Below are positions 43,491-52,037 of a stretch of DNA of 64,000 bases, piece after piece. The notes under the pieces are model-generated. The model had not been told where the DNA came from. It did no database searches and worked only from the letters and a program-made list of their open reading frames with translations. The DNA comes from Bryobacter sp964387685. Its GTDB lineage: Bacteria; Acidobacteriota; Terriglobia; Bryobacterales; Bryobacteraceae. How positions within the stretch are numbered: position 1 is the stretch's first letter; the number at the start of each line of letters is the position of its first letter. The stretch covers positions 1 to 64,000 of the forward strand of contig CAYLXK010000006.1 in the NCBI GenBank assembly GCA_964387685.1. The letters are read 5' to 3'. A program made the translations under genes and the position numbers.

Positions 43491-43667
43491 GGCCGCCTTG
43501 GCTTATCGCCTACCCCATTCACACCCCCCCAAAATTTTCTTACCCGCGCCCCCGTTGCTCCCCACCTCTGTTTCCTTTTTTCACCGGCGCGCGGCCAGCC
43601 ACAATGAAGCGCAGCCCCTTGGCGCGAAAAACAATTTGAAACACAGATCCGATATAGTGACCCAGAA

Positions 43668-45026
43668 ATGGCGAAGCGATTTATTCCCGTCTCAATCTCC
43701 CGCCGCGCCGCACTCGGCGCCTCCGCGGCCACTCTCTTCCACATCGTCCCGTCGCAATGCCTCGGACTCCAAGGACAGCCCGCCCCCAGCGATACCATTC
43801 AACTCGGCCACATTGGCATCGGCGGCCGCGGCAAAGGCTTCCTACGGCCCTTTGCCAACCTCGGCAAGGACCTTCCCGCGCCCCCCAATCTAGGCGGCGA
43901 TGGCACGCGCCGCCTCACGCCCGCCAAAAGCGTCGCCCTCTGCGATGTCGATACCGGCCGGCTAGACGCCGCCGCCACCTTAGTCGGCGGTAGCCCGCGC
44001 ACTTACCGCGATTTCCGCAAGTTACTCGAAGATAAAGAAGTCGACGCGGTCGTCATCGCCTCCCCCGATCACTGGCACGCCCTCATGACCATCCGCGCCT
44101 GCGAAGCCGGCAAAGACGTCTATTGCGAAAAGCCCGCCTCCAAAACCATCGAGGAAGGCCGGGCCATGGTCGCCGCCCAGGACCGCTACGCCCGCGTTGT
44201 CCAAATCGGTTCCCAAGGCCGCTCCCAGCTCGCCGCCTGGCAGGCCAAAAACTACATCGTCAACGGCCAGCTCGGCAAGATCAAAGAGGTTCTCTGCTGG
44301 CACTACGCCAGCCCCGATGGCGATTGGACCGTCCCCAATGAAGCGCCCCCGCCCGAGCTCGATTACGAAATGTGGCTCGGCCCCGCGCGCTACATGCCCT
44401 ACAACAAAAAGCGCACCCACGGCCAGTTCCGCTGGCTCATCGATTTCGGCGGCGGTCAAATCCGGGACCGCGGCGCCCACATCATGTCCATCGCCAATTG
44501 GGTGATGGATTGCGACACCACCGGCCCCGTCTCCGTCGATGGCTCCGGCGACCCGCCCAAGGACGGCCTCTACGACGCCGCCGTCACCATGCGCATCGTT
44601 TACGAATTCAAAAACCCCGATTGGACCCTCGTCTGGGCCCAGCCCGGCGAAACCTCCAAAGAGTTAGACGCTCGATACGGCGCTGTCTATCATGGCGACC
44701 AAGGCCGACTTACTGTTACTTACGGCGACGGCCAGCCGACCAACACCGAAGCCAAGGCCAAACAGTACCGCGCCTTCGCCAATGGCGTCAAACCCTTCCA
44801 AAGCCCCGGCCATATGGAGAACTTCCTCGATTGCGTCCAATCCCGCGAGAAGCCCATCATGCATATGGAAGCCGGCCATCGCGTGTCTAGCCTCTGTATT
44901 CTCGGGAACCTCGCCTTCCAACTCCGCCGCAAGCTCGAATGGGACCCCTTCACCGAAACGATCAAGAACGACGACGAGGCCAACCGCCTCCTCAGCCGCC
45001 CCGGCCGCGCCGCCTGGCACCTATAA
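43668..45026 (+). CDS. Exported Gfo/Idh/MocA-family oxidoreductase
   Basis: A 452-residue protein with a twin-arginine-type leader (PVSISRRAALGASAATLF). Rossmann start IQLGHIGIGGRGKGFL, then VALCDVDTGRL, ASPDHWHALMTI and VYCEKPASKTIEEGR, with the family's EKP active-site Lys. The C-terminal domain shows FGGGQIRDRGAHIMSIANW. Probably oxidises or isomerises a sugar derivative in the periplasm. A 177-bp upstream spacer contains no other gene, and the HEAT-repeat gene follows 11 bp downstream. Confidence 0.93.
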   Translation: MAKRFIPVSISRRAALGASAATLFHIVPSQCLGLQGQPAPSDTIQLGHIGIGGRGKGFLRPFANLGKDLPAPPNLGGDGTRRLTPAKSVALCDVDTGRLDAAATLVGGSPRTYRDFRKLLEDKEVDAVVIASPDHWHALMTIRACEAGKDVYCEKPASKTIEEGRAMVAAQDRYARVVQIGSQGRSQLAAWQAKNYIVNGQLGKIKEVLCWHYASPDGDWTVPNEAPPPELDYEMWLGPARYMPYNKKRTHGQFRWLIDFGGGQIRDRGAHIMSIANWVMDCDTTGPVSVDGSGDPPKDGLYDAAVTMRIVYEFKNPDWTLVWAQPGETSKELDARYGAVYHGDQGRLTVTYGDGQPTNTEAKAKQYRAFANGVKPFQSPGHMENFLDCVQSREKPIMHMEAGHRVSSLCILGNLAFQLRRKLEWDPFTETIKNDDEANRLLSRPGRAAWHL

Positions 45027-45037
45027 GGAGCTACGTC

Positions 45038-45868
45038 ATGGATAAACAAGAATTCCTCAACGCCATTTCCGGCAGCGATATTGACAAGCGCTTCGCCGCT
45101 TGGCGCTCCGCCGGCGAGCAGAACGCCGACGTCGTCGAGCGCTTGGTGGAACTCTCCGAAGGCGCTGATCCCGGCGTCGCCAAGGCCGCCAGCGAAGCCC
45201 TCACCACGATGACCCACGCCGTGGGTAAAGACCTCAATGACCCGAAGCGCGCGCCCTTAGTCGAAGCCCTGGCCAAGAAGCACAGCATGCTCACTTTGCG
45301 CCTCCTGAGTAACATCGCGGGCGATTCCGTGGTCGATAACATCGCCAAGAGCCTCCTCAACGCCGACCTGCGCGAAGAAGCCATCTATGCCCTTGAGCGC
45401 ATCCCCGGCCCCGTCGCTTCCAAAGCCATCCTCGCCGCCTATCCAAAGGTTGAGGAGTCCTTCAAGCCGCGCATCCTCTATGCTCTCGGCCACCGCCGCG
45501 TCGCCGAAGCCCGATTGGTCTGCCAGCGCGCCTCTACGTCCACCAACCCGGAACTGCGTTCGGCCGGTGGGCACGCCTTGGGCCGACTTGAACCCGGCAC
45601 CGGCAAAATCGTCTTCACCGGCCCCAACCCCGACTCGAAAGTCCGCATCGCGGAAAAAGCGAGCCCCGGGCTCGCGATCGCGCTCTACAAGGAACTCCTC
45701 GCCCAACCGCAAGAGCACCTACAATGCGCCGCCCTGGTCGGCCTAGGCAAGATCGGCACCGCCCAAGCCGCGCAGCTCGTTTTCCCGTTTCTCAAGAGCC
45801 CCGACCGCAAAGTCCGCCTCACCGCCGCCCAAGTTTGGAACCGTTTTGTCAGAGGAGAAAACCCATGA
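45038..45868 (+). CDS. HEAT-repeat protein
   Basis: A 276-residue soluble protein from ATG 45038 behind a good ribosome site (aaggag). It is built of alpha-alpha repeats with HEAT-like spacing (ELSEGADPGVAKAASEALTTM, LNADLREEAIYALERI, KPRILYALGHRRVAEARLV, QCAALVGLGKIGTAQAAQLVFPFLKSPDRKVRLTAAQVWNRF). Likely a scaffold; being between an exported oxidoreductase and an OmpA-like gene (ATGA overlap), it could be a regulatory partner, but no direct evidence. Confidence 0.88.
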   Translation: MDKQEFLNAISGSDIDKRFAAWRSAGEQNADVVERLVELSEGADPGVAKAASEALTTMTHAVGKDLNDPKRAPLVEALAKKHSMLTLRLLSNIAGDSVVDNIAKSLLNADLREEAIYALERIPGPVASKAILAAYPKVEESFKPRILYALGHRRVAEARLVCQRASTSTNPELRSAGGHALGRLEPGTGKIVFTGPNPDSKVRIAEKASPGLAIALYKELLAQPQEHLQCAALVGLGKIGTAQAAQLVFPFLKSPDRKVRLTAAQVWNRFVRGENP

Positions 45869-46674
45869 TTCATGCCACCATCTTGCTGGCCTTCGCCGCG
45901 CCCCTGTTGTTGTGGGCGCAGGCGGATGTCAAAGGAAGTTCCGATCATCCGCTGTTTCCGACCAGAATGCCCGGATACAGCATCAATAACTATCAGCAGC
46001 AAGCCTTCACGGCGTTCACCTTTATGACCAGGCCCTACACAAAACTCGAAGGCAAGTACACCAAGATCGCCTACTACCGGGCTTCCGGTGTGATGAATCC
46101 TGGCGGACTCGCCATCCAGCGTAACTACCAGAACGCAATCAAAGCGGCGGGCGGACAGGTGGTTCATGCCGACGATAACTATGTCGTCATGAAGGCTATC
46201 CAAAACGGCGTGGAGATTTGGGCGCAACTCAATGCAGGACTAAATTACAAGGGCAACTACTATTGGCTGCATATCTTGGAGCGGACTCAGATGGAACAGG
46301 TGATCAGCGCCGGTGAGTTGGGCGACGCGATAGACCGCGACGGCTTCGTCGCTTTGGACGTGCATTTCGCCGTCGCCAAGGCCGATATTTTGCCCGAAAG
46401 CGAGGTCTTGGTCAAGGAGATTGGTCTCTTGCTCCAACAGCGCAAGGGCCTCAACGTGATCGTGGAAGGGCACACGGACAACACGGGTACCCCAGCGGGC
46501 AATAAGACGCTGTCAGACGCCAGGGCGAAGTCGGTGATGGCTTCGCTGGCTGCGCAGGGCATCGCTCCGACCCGCATGACGGCCGTCGGTTATGGCCAAG
46601 AGCAGCCTGTAGCCGATAATTCGACCGACGCCGGCCGGGCGAAAAACCGGCGCGTCGTGATACGTCGAAAGTAA
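45865..46674 (+). CDS. OmpA-family protein
   Basis: A 269-residue protein starting within the HEAT stop, with a signal peptide (MIHATILLAFAAPLLLWAQ). The last 110 residues form an OmpA/MotB peptidoglycan-binding domain: VHFAVAKADILPESE, VIVEGHTDNTG, NKTLSDARAKSVMASLAAQGIAPTRMTAVGYGQEQPVADN, AKNRRVVI. The N-terminal half (HPLFPTRMPGYSINNYQQQAF) matches acidobacterial DUF4892-like leaders. It should tether the outer membrane to the cell wall. Base composition turns balanced here, at the GC-skew switch. Confidence 0.92.
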   Translation: MIHATILLAFAAPLLLWAQADVKGSSDHPLFPTRMPGYSINNYQQQAFTAFTFMTRPYTKLEGKYTKIAYYRASGVMNPGGLAIQRNYQNAIKAAGGQVVHADDNYVVMKAIQNGVEIWAQLNAGLNYKGNYYWLHILERTQMEQVISAGELGDAIDRDGFVALDVHFAVAKADILPESEVLVKEIGLLLQQRKGLNVIVEGHTDNTGTPAGNKTLSDARAKSVMASLAAQGIAPTRMTAVGYGQEQPVADNSTDAGRAKNRRVVIRRK

Positions 46675-46675
46675 G

Positions 46676-47761
46676 TTACCGACGCGAGGTAAACAGGTAC
46701 AGGCCCGACTTACCGGGCGCGAGGAAGTCGAGGAGGCCGTCGTTATTGAGGTCGGCAACCGGGATTTGCATGCCGGCGCCGGTGCGCGTGGAATAGTCCA
46801 CGACGTGCTTGACCCATTGGAGCTTCTTGCCGTCGTGGAAGGATTCGTACCAATAGATGCCGAGGGGCTCGCGTTCACCGGGGTCGCGGCCATTGTGGGC
46901 CATGTAGCGCTTGCCGGTGAGGAAGTCCATGCGGCCGTCTTTGTTCAGGTCGGCCATGGTGATGGCGTGGGGTTGAGACCAGGAGTCGTCGATCATGCGG
47001 AGTTCAAACATTCCGTCGGCTTTTTGTTCCAGCCAGAAGAAGCCATAGTCGTGGGCGTTGCCGGTGACGATGTCGTTGCGGCCATCGCCATTGACATCCA
47101 GGACGTGCATAAAGCTGAGGGATTTCATGGGCGGGAGGGCCTTGTGGAGTGTCCAGGAGGGCGCTTCGAGCCAGCCGGCGGGGGTGAGGATGTCGGTCTT
47201 GCCGTCCTTGTTGACGTCGCCCGCGCCGATGCCATGGCCGAAGTTTTCGGGGCTCGCGATCCGCTTCTCGAACTTGCCATTGATTAACTCGTAGTAGGCC
47301 GTGTGAACCTTGCCGCCGAACTGGGGGAGGATTTCTTCGGCCTTGCCGTCGTTGTTGAGGTCTACCAGGAAGGCGAATTCGACGCTGCCCGCGGTATCGA
47401 TCACCGTTTCCCGCCACGCGCCTGTCTTGCCGGGGTTACGCCACCAACTAATGGTCTTCGAGAAGTAAGTGACGGTGACTAAGTCCATCTTGCCGTCTTT
47501 GTCGACGTCGAGGGGGAGGTCGGAGAAGGAATCGATGTAGTTATTGTCGTAATTGAGGTCGCGGAATTTGCTTTGCTTCCAGGAGGGGCCGGCGTACCAG
47601 TATTCGCCGCAGACGATGTCCAGGGCGCCGTCGCCGTTCACGTCGAGGATGGCGGCGGTTTCGGCGGCGCCGGGGTCGAGCATCTGTTTTTCGTAAGGAA
47701 GTTCGGGGGGCCGCGTGCCGGCAAAGGCGAGACAGGCAAGGAGGAGGGGTCTAATGTTCAT
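46676..47761 (-). CDS. Exported FG-GAP/VCBS-repeat protein
   Basis: A 361-residue protein with a short signal (MNIRPLLLACLAFAG). Six or so FG-GAP blades with DxNxDGxxD loops are visible (AAILDVNGDGALDIVCGEYW, DVDKDGKMDLVTVTYF, DVNKDGKTDILTPAGW, DLNKDGRMDFLTGKRY, DLNNDGLLDFLAPG), giving a complete propeller. It overlaps the end of the gluconate-dehydrogenase-like subunit by 11 bp, so it is the third gene of the GMC operon. It converges on the OmpA gene with a single base between stops. Confidence 0.92.
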   Translation of the reverse strand: MNIRPLLLACLAFAGTRPPELPYEKQMLDPGAAETAAILDVNGDGALDIVCGEYWYAGPSWKQSKFRDLNYDNNYIDSFSDLPLDVDKDGKMDLVTVTYFSKTISWWRNPGKTGAWRETVIDTAGSVEFAFLVDLNNDGKAEEILPQFGGKVHTAYYELINGKFEKRIASPENFGHGIGAGDVNKDGKTDILTPAGWLEAPSWTLHKALPPMKSLSFMHVLDVNGDGRNDIVTGNAHDYGFFWLEQKADGMFELRMIDDSWSQPHAITMADLNKDGRMDFLTGKRYMAHNGRDPGEREPLGIYWYESFHDGKKLQWVKHVVDYSTRTGAGMQIPVADLNNDGLLDFLAPGKSGLYLFTSRR

Positions 47762-48275
47762 GGATGGTGCACTCCGGGAATTCGGCGAGGACTTGGTTGC
47801 CTTGGTAACCGAGGTCTTGGATGAGCCCGGCGCGCGAGGTGTAGTAGCCGTCGGCGGTCATGTTTTTGGCGGCGCGGAAGAATTTCTGTTCCGGGGATTG
47901 GATTTCGCCGCGGTCGACTTGAGCGCAGAGCGGCTCAAGCAGGGATAGCTGTTGCTTCTCGCCCAGTTTCAAGAAGTTCTTCGACTTGAGCCAGGCAAGG
48001 CCGGCCGCATAGGTTTGCTTGTGGGTTGGGTTGTTGCGGACGACTAAGTCGATGTAACTGGCGACTGCGGCTTCGCGGGCGCCGGGGATGATGAGTTCCG
48101 CGACGCGTGTGACGAGGGCGAGGTCATCGCCTTCAAAGTAGACCGGCGGCGGCGTAGAGGCAGCCTTCGCTTCGGGGGTGTGGACGTGCTGGCCGTAGAG
48201 TTCGTCGCCTTCGAAGGGGAAGGCGCACTGCAGGCCAACGGTAGAGAGGATCTTGAGGGCGTCGTCGCGTCTCAT
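47751..48275 (-). CDS. Gluconate 2-dehydrogenase subunit 3-like protein
   Basis: A 174-residue protein matching the small subunit of membrane-bound FAD sugar dehydrogenases: DDLALVTRVAELIIPGAREAAVASYIDLVV, QTYAAGLAWLK, EQKFFRAAKNMTADGYYTSRAGLIQDLGYQGNQVLAEFPEC. The subunit is needed for export and folding of the GMC partner in known enzymes. Here its start overlaps the GMC stop (ATGA on the minus strand), as in other sugar dehydrogenase operons. Confidence 0.94.
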   Translation of the reverse strand: MRRDDALKILSTVGLQCAFPFEGDELYGQHVHTPEAKAASTPPPVYFEGDDLALVTRVAELIIPGAREAAVASYIDLVVRNNPTHKQTYAAGLAWLKSKNFLKLGEKQQLSLLEPLCAQVDRGEIQSPEQKFFRAAKNMTADGYYTSRAGLIQDLGYQGNQVLAEFPECTIHEH

Positions 48276-49816
48276 GCGAGTTCTCCTTTTTTGAGGCGTT
48301 CGATTAAGTGGGCGGCGGTGCGAGCGCTTAAGGCCATGAAGGTGTGGGTGGGGTTCTTCTCGCTGGCGCTGGGGAGGATATTGCCGCCAAGGGTGTAGAG
48401 ATTGTCGATGTCGTGGGTTTTGCCGTAGGAGTCTGTGACGCTGGAGCGGGGATCTTTGCCCATGATGCTGCCGCCAATTTCGTGGTTGGGCCGAGGTTCG
48501 TCGTAGACCTGGTGGATCTCGGCGCCGGCGGCCTCAAGGATAGCGACGCTTTGGCGTTGCATGTCGCGGAAGATCTTCATGTCGTTTTCGTTCCAGTAAA
48601 GGTGGCGAAGGATTTCGGGCTGGCCGTATTTGTCCTTCCTGACCGTGTCGAGGGCGATGTAGGACTTGGCGTCGGGGGTCTTTTCGCCATAAGGGGAGAA
48701 GACAAAGTATGCGGGATAGCGGTCCTTAACCGATTGCTTGAAGGCCGCGCCCATGCCGGGCAGGGAACGGGCGAAGCCGACGCTGCGGCGGTTCTGGTAG
48801 TTGAACTGCGCGCCCCAACTGCGGGCGTAATCGCGCTGGCGAGTGTGCATGAAGCTGGCGAGGTAAGCGTGGTCGAGGAAGCCTTCGTCGTTCGTGACGG
48901 GCTTGCCGATGAGGGGCTTCAAGAAGGCTTCGACGCCGCCGGTGAAGTGGGGCATGAAGTCTTTGCCGACGCGGCCGGAAGAGTTAGCGAGCTTCGATTG
49001 GAGAAGCAGGGCGACGTTCTGGACGCAGGCGGCGGCCAGGACAACGACGCGGGCGCGGAGCTCGCCCTCCTTTTTCGAGTTTCGATCCATAAAACGTACA
49101 CCGGTCACTTTGTTTTCGCGGTTGGCGGGGATGTCGTAAACGATCGAATCGAGCTGGAGGGTGATTTTGCCCGTCTTCATGAGCGGGCGCATGTGGCCGT
49201 CCCAGGAGTTGTACTTGGCGGCGACATCGCAGCCGGCCATGCAATTGCCGCAGTAGTGGCAGGCGGGGCGGCCGAACTTGGGGCGCGTGAGCGTGGACTT
49301 GCGGACGTGGATTACTTTGGCGCCGAGCTTGGCGGCGCCGCGCTGGACGAGGATGTCGCTGCACTTCATGGGGGCGGGGGGCAGGAAGATGCCATCGGGG
49401 AGGTCCTCGAGGCCATCGAGATTGCCGCAGACGCCGACTTCGCGTTCGATGGTCTCGTACCAGGGTGCGAGGTCCTGGTATTTGATCGGCCAATCGTAGC
49501 CGACACCGTCACGGGTATAGCCTTCGAAATCGCGGGGGCCGAAGCGCCAGGCGACGGCGTTCCAAAGCATGGACTTGCCGCCGAGACCGCGGGTTCGTTC
49601 GGTGTCGAAGCCGGGCTTGTTGTGGCGCATCTTGGGAATGGCCCGGTTGGGGAACTCAAAGGGGAGGGCGTGGGTGTTGAAGTCGGTGCGCGTTTCGATC
49701 TTGGGACCGCCTTCGACGACGCAGACGTTGACGCCCGCGCGGGCGAGGTGGGCGGCAAGGGTGCCGCCGCAGGCACCGGAGCCGACAATGAGGACGTCGT
49801 AGACGGGAGCGGGCAT
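48272..49816 (-). CDS. GMC-family FAD oxidoreductase (sugar dehydrogenase large subunit)
   Basis: A 514-residue enzyme if started at ATG 49816, which has a ribosome site (gaggg) eight bases upstream. FAD motif YDVLIVGSGACGGTLAAHLARAGVNVCVVEGG, then RGLGGKSMLWNAVAWRFGPRDFE, the Cys cluster CHYCGNCMAGC, and the C-terminal active-site region EIGGSIMGKDP...LGGNILPSASEKNPTHTFMALSARTA. It likely oxidises a sugar or sugar acid, passing electrons to a cytochrome. The frame is open in phase to 50674, so an 800-residue fusion with the upstream protein is formally possible. Confidence 0.93.
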   Translation of the reverse strand: MPAPVYDVLIVGSGACGGTLAAHLARAGVNVCVVEGGPKIETRTDFNTHALPFEFPNRAIPKMRHNKPGFDTERTRGLGGKSMLWNAVAWRFGPRDFEGYTRDGVGYDWPIKYQDLAPWYETIEREVGVCGNLDGLEDLPDGIFLPPAPMKCSDILVQRGAAKLGAKVIHVRKSTLTRPKFGRPACHYCGNCMAGCDVAAKYNSWDGHMRPLMKTGKITLQLDSIVYDIPANRENKVTGVRFMDRNSKKEGELRARVVVLAAACVQNVALLLQSKLANSSGRVGKDFMPHFTGGVEAFLKPLIGKPVTNDEGFLDHAYLASFMHTRQRDYARSWGAQFNYQNRRSVGFARSLPGMGAAFKQSVKDRYPAYFVFSPYGEKTPDAKSYIALDTVRKDKYGQPEILRHLYWNENDMKIFRDMQRQSVAILEAAGAEIHQVYDEPRPNHEIGGSIMGKDPRSSVTDSYGKTHDIDNLYTLGGNILPSASEKNPTHTFMALSARTAAHLIERLKKGELA

Positions 49817-50674
49817 GGCGACCCTCATCGTATCGCGGAGTCTTGTTCGATTTTGGAGGGGGGCGGGGACCAGTCGGGGTAGCCGAGGATTTCCTGGGAG
49901 AAGGGACGGGCCCCGGGCTGGCGGAGGCACCAAGGGACAGATCGAGAGAGGCGCGCGGGTGGATAGGTATTTCGCGTCGATATCGGGTTTGACGGCGGCC
50001 CGCAAGGGTGGGAGGCAGGCTAGGGCGAGGAGGAGGGCGAGAAGGCCGGAGGCCAAGGGGCGGAGGGGCGACGGGGCAGGCGGCGCGGGAGGCGTGGAAA
50101 CGGTTGACGGGCTTGGGTTTGGGCCGTTACCTTCGTTGGGCAAATTTGCATTGAGCACATATTCCAGGCGGGATTTGGGATTGGACTTGCGGTGGGCTTC
50201 GAGCATTTTGATGGCTTGGTTGAAGGTGCGTTGGTGGTGGGCGCGGTAGCGGTGGAGGCTGCGCAGGGAGGAGTTGCGGCTGTCGAGGACGTCGAAGGCG
50301 AGCCAGTTGTGGGCTTCGGGCGGGACGTGTTTACCCGTGGTGGCGGCTTCCTGTTGCTGGCGGCCGATTTCGATGGCAAGCGCGGCGTTTTCCATTTCGT
50401 TGGCGCGATCGAGCTGCCAGCGGGACTCAATGGCCTGGTTGACGAGGGTGACTTCGAAGACGTCTTGCAGCGAATAGAGTTCGTGGTACCGGCGGTGGAG
50501 GGAGTGGAAGTCCCCAGGGTTTTCCGTGGGGAGGACGGAGAATTTGCGCGAGCGGAGGCCGTGCTTGACAGCGTTGCGGGCGCTGGACTGCTTGCCCTGA
50601 GCGGACTTGCGATTCTTGCCTTTGCGGCCGTTGATCTGGCCGGCGCGGCGGCGGGCGGCGGACTTCTTGGACAT
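49817..50674 (-). CDS. Hypothetical protein of the 'NAxKHGL' family, open into the GMC gene
   Basis: From ATG 50674 the frame encodes a basic N-terminus (KSAARRRAGQINGRKGKN, then SSARNAVKHGLRSRKFS) and a helical part (LVNQAIESRWQLDRANEMENAALAIEI). This matches an abundant acidobacterial family of unknown role with an 'NAxxHGL' signature followed by a WRL/RA/E helix. After residue 190 or so the sequence becomes Pro/Leu-rich and there is no stop before the GMC start. Another frame (49825-50019) reads like a plausible tail ending IEQDSAIR-TGA just before the GMC ATG, so a frameshift that removed the natural stop is the likeliest explanation. Confidence 0.5.
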
Positions 50675-51022
50675 AGATTGGGATGCTCCTTTACGGGGTT
50701 GAGTTTGGCAGGTGGGGAGGGGCGAGAAGGGCGGGGACGGAGGGAAATGTTGGAGGGAAGGGAGATATTTCGTTTTTCGAGGCGTGAATCAGAGTCGGGT
50801 GCCTATCGGCCGCCCTACGATGCCCCACGCCGCCGACATAGAAGTGTCCACCATAGGTCTGTGTCCTCCATAGACCTATGTCCACCATAGACTGAGGGAC
50901 TTCTGTCGGTCAGGTGCGGGAATTTTCAACCTGTTTCCTGCGGAGAGACAGTTATGGGATCCAGCAGAGGGTGACAGGCAAGGCGATTTCCAGTAGTGTG
51001 AAGTGAGAAGGAGAGGTTCGGC
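50675..51022. other. Non-coding interval with a small direct/inverted repeat cluster
   Basis: No gene is supported in this 348-bp interval. It is G-rich on the left and contains the repeat cluster at 50845-50896 near the middle. The promoter for the minus-strand gene starting at 50674 and that for the DUF433 gene at 51023 (ribosome site gagaggtt) should both lie here. Confidence 0.6.
50845..50896. repeat. Three imperfect 17-18-bp direct repeats containing a 9-bp inverted repeat
   Basis: The unit tgtccaccatag occurs at about 50845 and 50879 with a variant tgtcctccatag between them. Within this, cataggtct (50852-50860) and agacctatg (50872-50880) form a perfect 9-bp inverted repeat with an 11-base spacer. 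There is no T-tract, so an operator or recombination site is more likely than a terminator. Confidence 0.75.
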
Positions 51023-51280
51023 ATGGCTGTACTGGATTGGTCCCAATGCCCGGCGGTTGAAAGCATTCCCGGCAAGGTGAGCGGCGCTTGGGTGTTTCGG
51101 GATACCCGGCTGCCTGTGGCCACCATCATCGAAAATCTCGAAGATCTGAGCGTCGAAGAAGTGATGGAACAGTTCAAGGTGACGCGAGAGCAGATCGCGG
51201 CTGTTTTGGGCTTCTTAGCGGAAAGCCTTCGGGAAGCCAATCCTCCTAAACCGACGCCGGTTCATGAACCTACTGTTTGA
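51023..51280 (+). CDS. DUF433 antitoxin-like protein
   Basis: An 85-residue protein matching DUF433: PAVESIPGKVSGAWVFRDTRLPVATIIENLEDLSVEEVMEQFKVTREQIAAVLGFLAES, a small winged-helix-type fold. DUF433 proteins are usually encoded just before a DUF5615 PIN-like toxin as a type II toxin-antitoxin pair. Here the start of such a toxin is present at 51264 but its body is gone, so this appears to be an orphan antitoxin. Confidence 0.9.
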   Translation: MAVLDWSQCPAVESIPGKVSGAWVFRDTRLPVATIIENLEDLSVEEVMEQFKVTREQIAAVLGFLAESLREANPPKPTPVHEPTV

Positions 51281-51830
51281 CCATGCGACCTCGCGAGGAC
51301 GGTGCATCGCGGTCCTGACCGTGGTCGCTCTTGTTTCATGTACGCACAGACAACCTCCCCTGGAACTCGTATTCTGGTCACGAGACCCGGTGCGTCGAGC
51401 GATTGTGCGGATCGATCAACCCTTCCCTAGGGTATTGCCAGAAGTACAACTGCAGATTGTGATTGGTGAATCGAGGCGATACGAGCATAAGATATCGGCT
51501 CGTGACGCCGGCCCCATGATAGCTTGGGCCTCCTGGTCAAACGATTCGAATAATGTGCTCTTCTTCGCATGTGATGTTAATGGCGCTATGCCGATAGAGC
51601 AGGTTCGCCTGGATGATAGTCTAATGATGGGCACGCCTCATTCGGTTGCTTACGACTTATTTCCTAAACTGATAGAAGATCTACGTAAGTACTGCGCGCG
51701 CAACAACATTGTAGTCAGTGGGGATCGCGACATCGACTTTCTTCGAGCGCTATGTGACTCTAGCTTGCTGAGGCACCTATGGCAAAAGTCCAATGATGGA
51801 CGGGACTCAATATTCGTTGCTTATCAGTGA
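51264..51830 (+). CDS. Chimeric ORF: DUF5615 toxin start joined to a lipoprotein-like protein
   Basis: A 188-residue frame whose first 12 residues, MNLLFDHATSRG, look like the start of a DUF5615 toxin and whose start overlaps the DUF433 gene by 17 bp, as expected for that pair. From residue 13 the sequence changes to a signal/lipobox (CIAVLTVVALVSC) and a moderately low-GC protein (RIDQPFPRVLPEVQLQIVIGESRRYEHKISARDAG, VAYDLFPKLIEDLRKYC) that I do not recognise. The junction suggests a recombination event inside the toxin gene. The lipoprotein-like part may be an orphan immunity or exported protein. Confidence 0.6.
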   Translation: MNLLFDHATSRGRCIAVLTVVALVSCTHRQPPLELVFWSRDPVRRAIVRIDQPFPRVLPEVQLQIVIGESRRYEHKISARDAGPMIAWASWSNDSNNVLFFACDVNGAMPIEQVRLDDSLMMGTPHSVAYDLFPKLIEDLRKYCARNNIVVSGDRDIDFLRALCDSSLLRHLWQKSNDGRDSIFVAYQ

Positions 51831-52037
51831 GTAATGTTCAGTGGATATTCCGGTTTTGGCGTGTAGACTTTTTATCAGTATCCGCTCAAGGGCTTGGGCG
51901 ACACTGTCTTTGTCACGGGAGAGTCGGCTGGACGGTAGAGAAAGTAGTGACCTTCCCCCCAAATCCGTTCACTTGAGAATACGGCAGCCGAGGTCTGGAG
52001 CGGAGAGTGGGGGTTGGGGCGAGAGGGCGGCGCTCTG

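Noticed and set aside
45860..46680. A functional oriC at the skew switch
   Set aside because: No dnaA, dnaN or gidA neighbours, no A/T-rich intergenic gap and no clear DnaA-box cluster; the skew change is kept as a finding but not called an origin.
48344..49882. A 512-codon plus-strand open frame opposite the GMC gene
   Set aside because: The minus strand has complete GMC motifs; the plus frame is a Gly/Val/Asp-rich shadow produced by G-rich composition.
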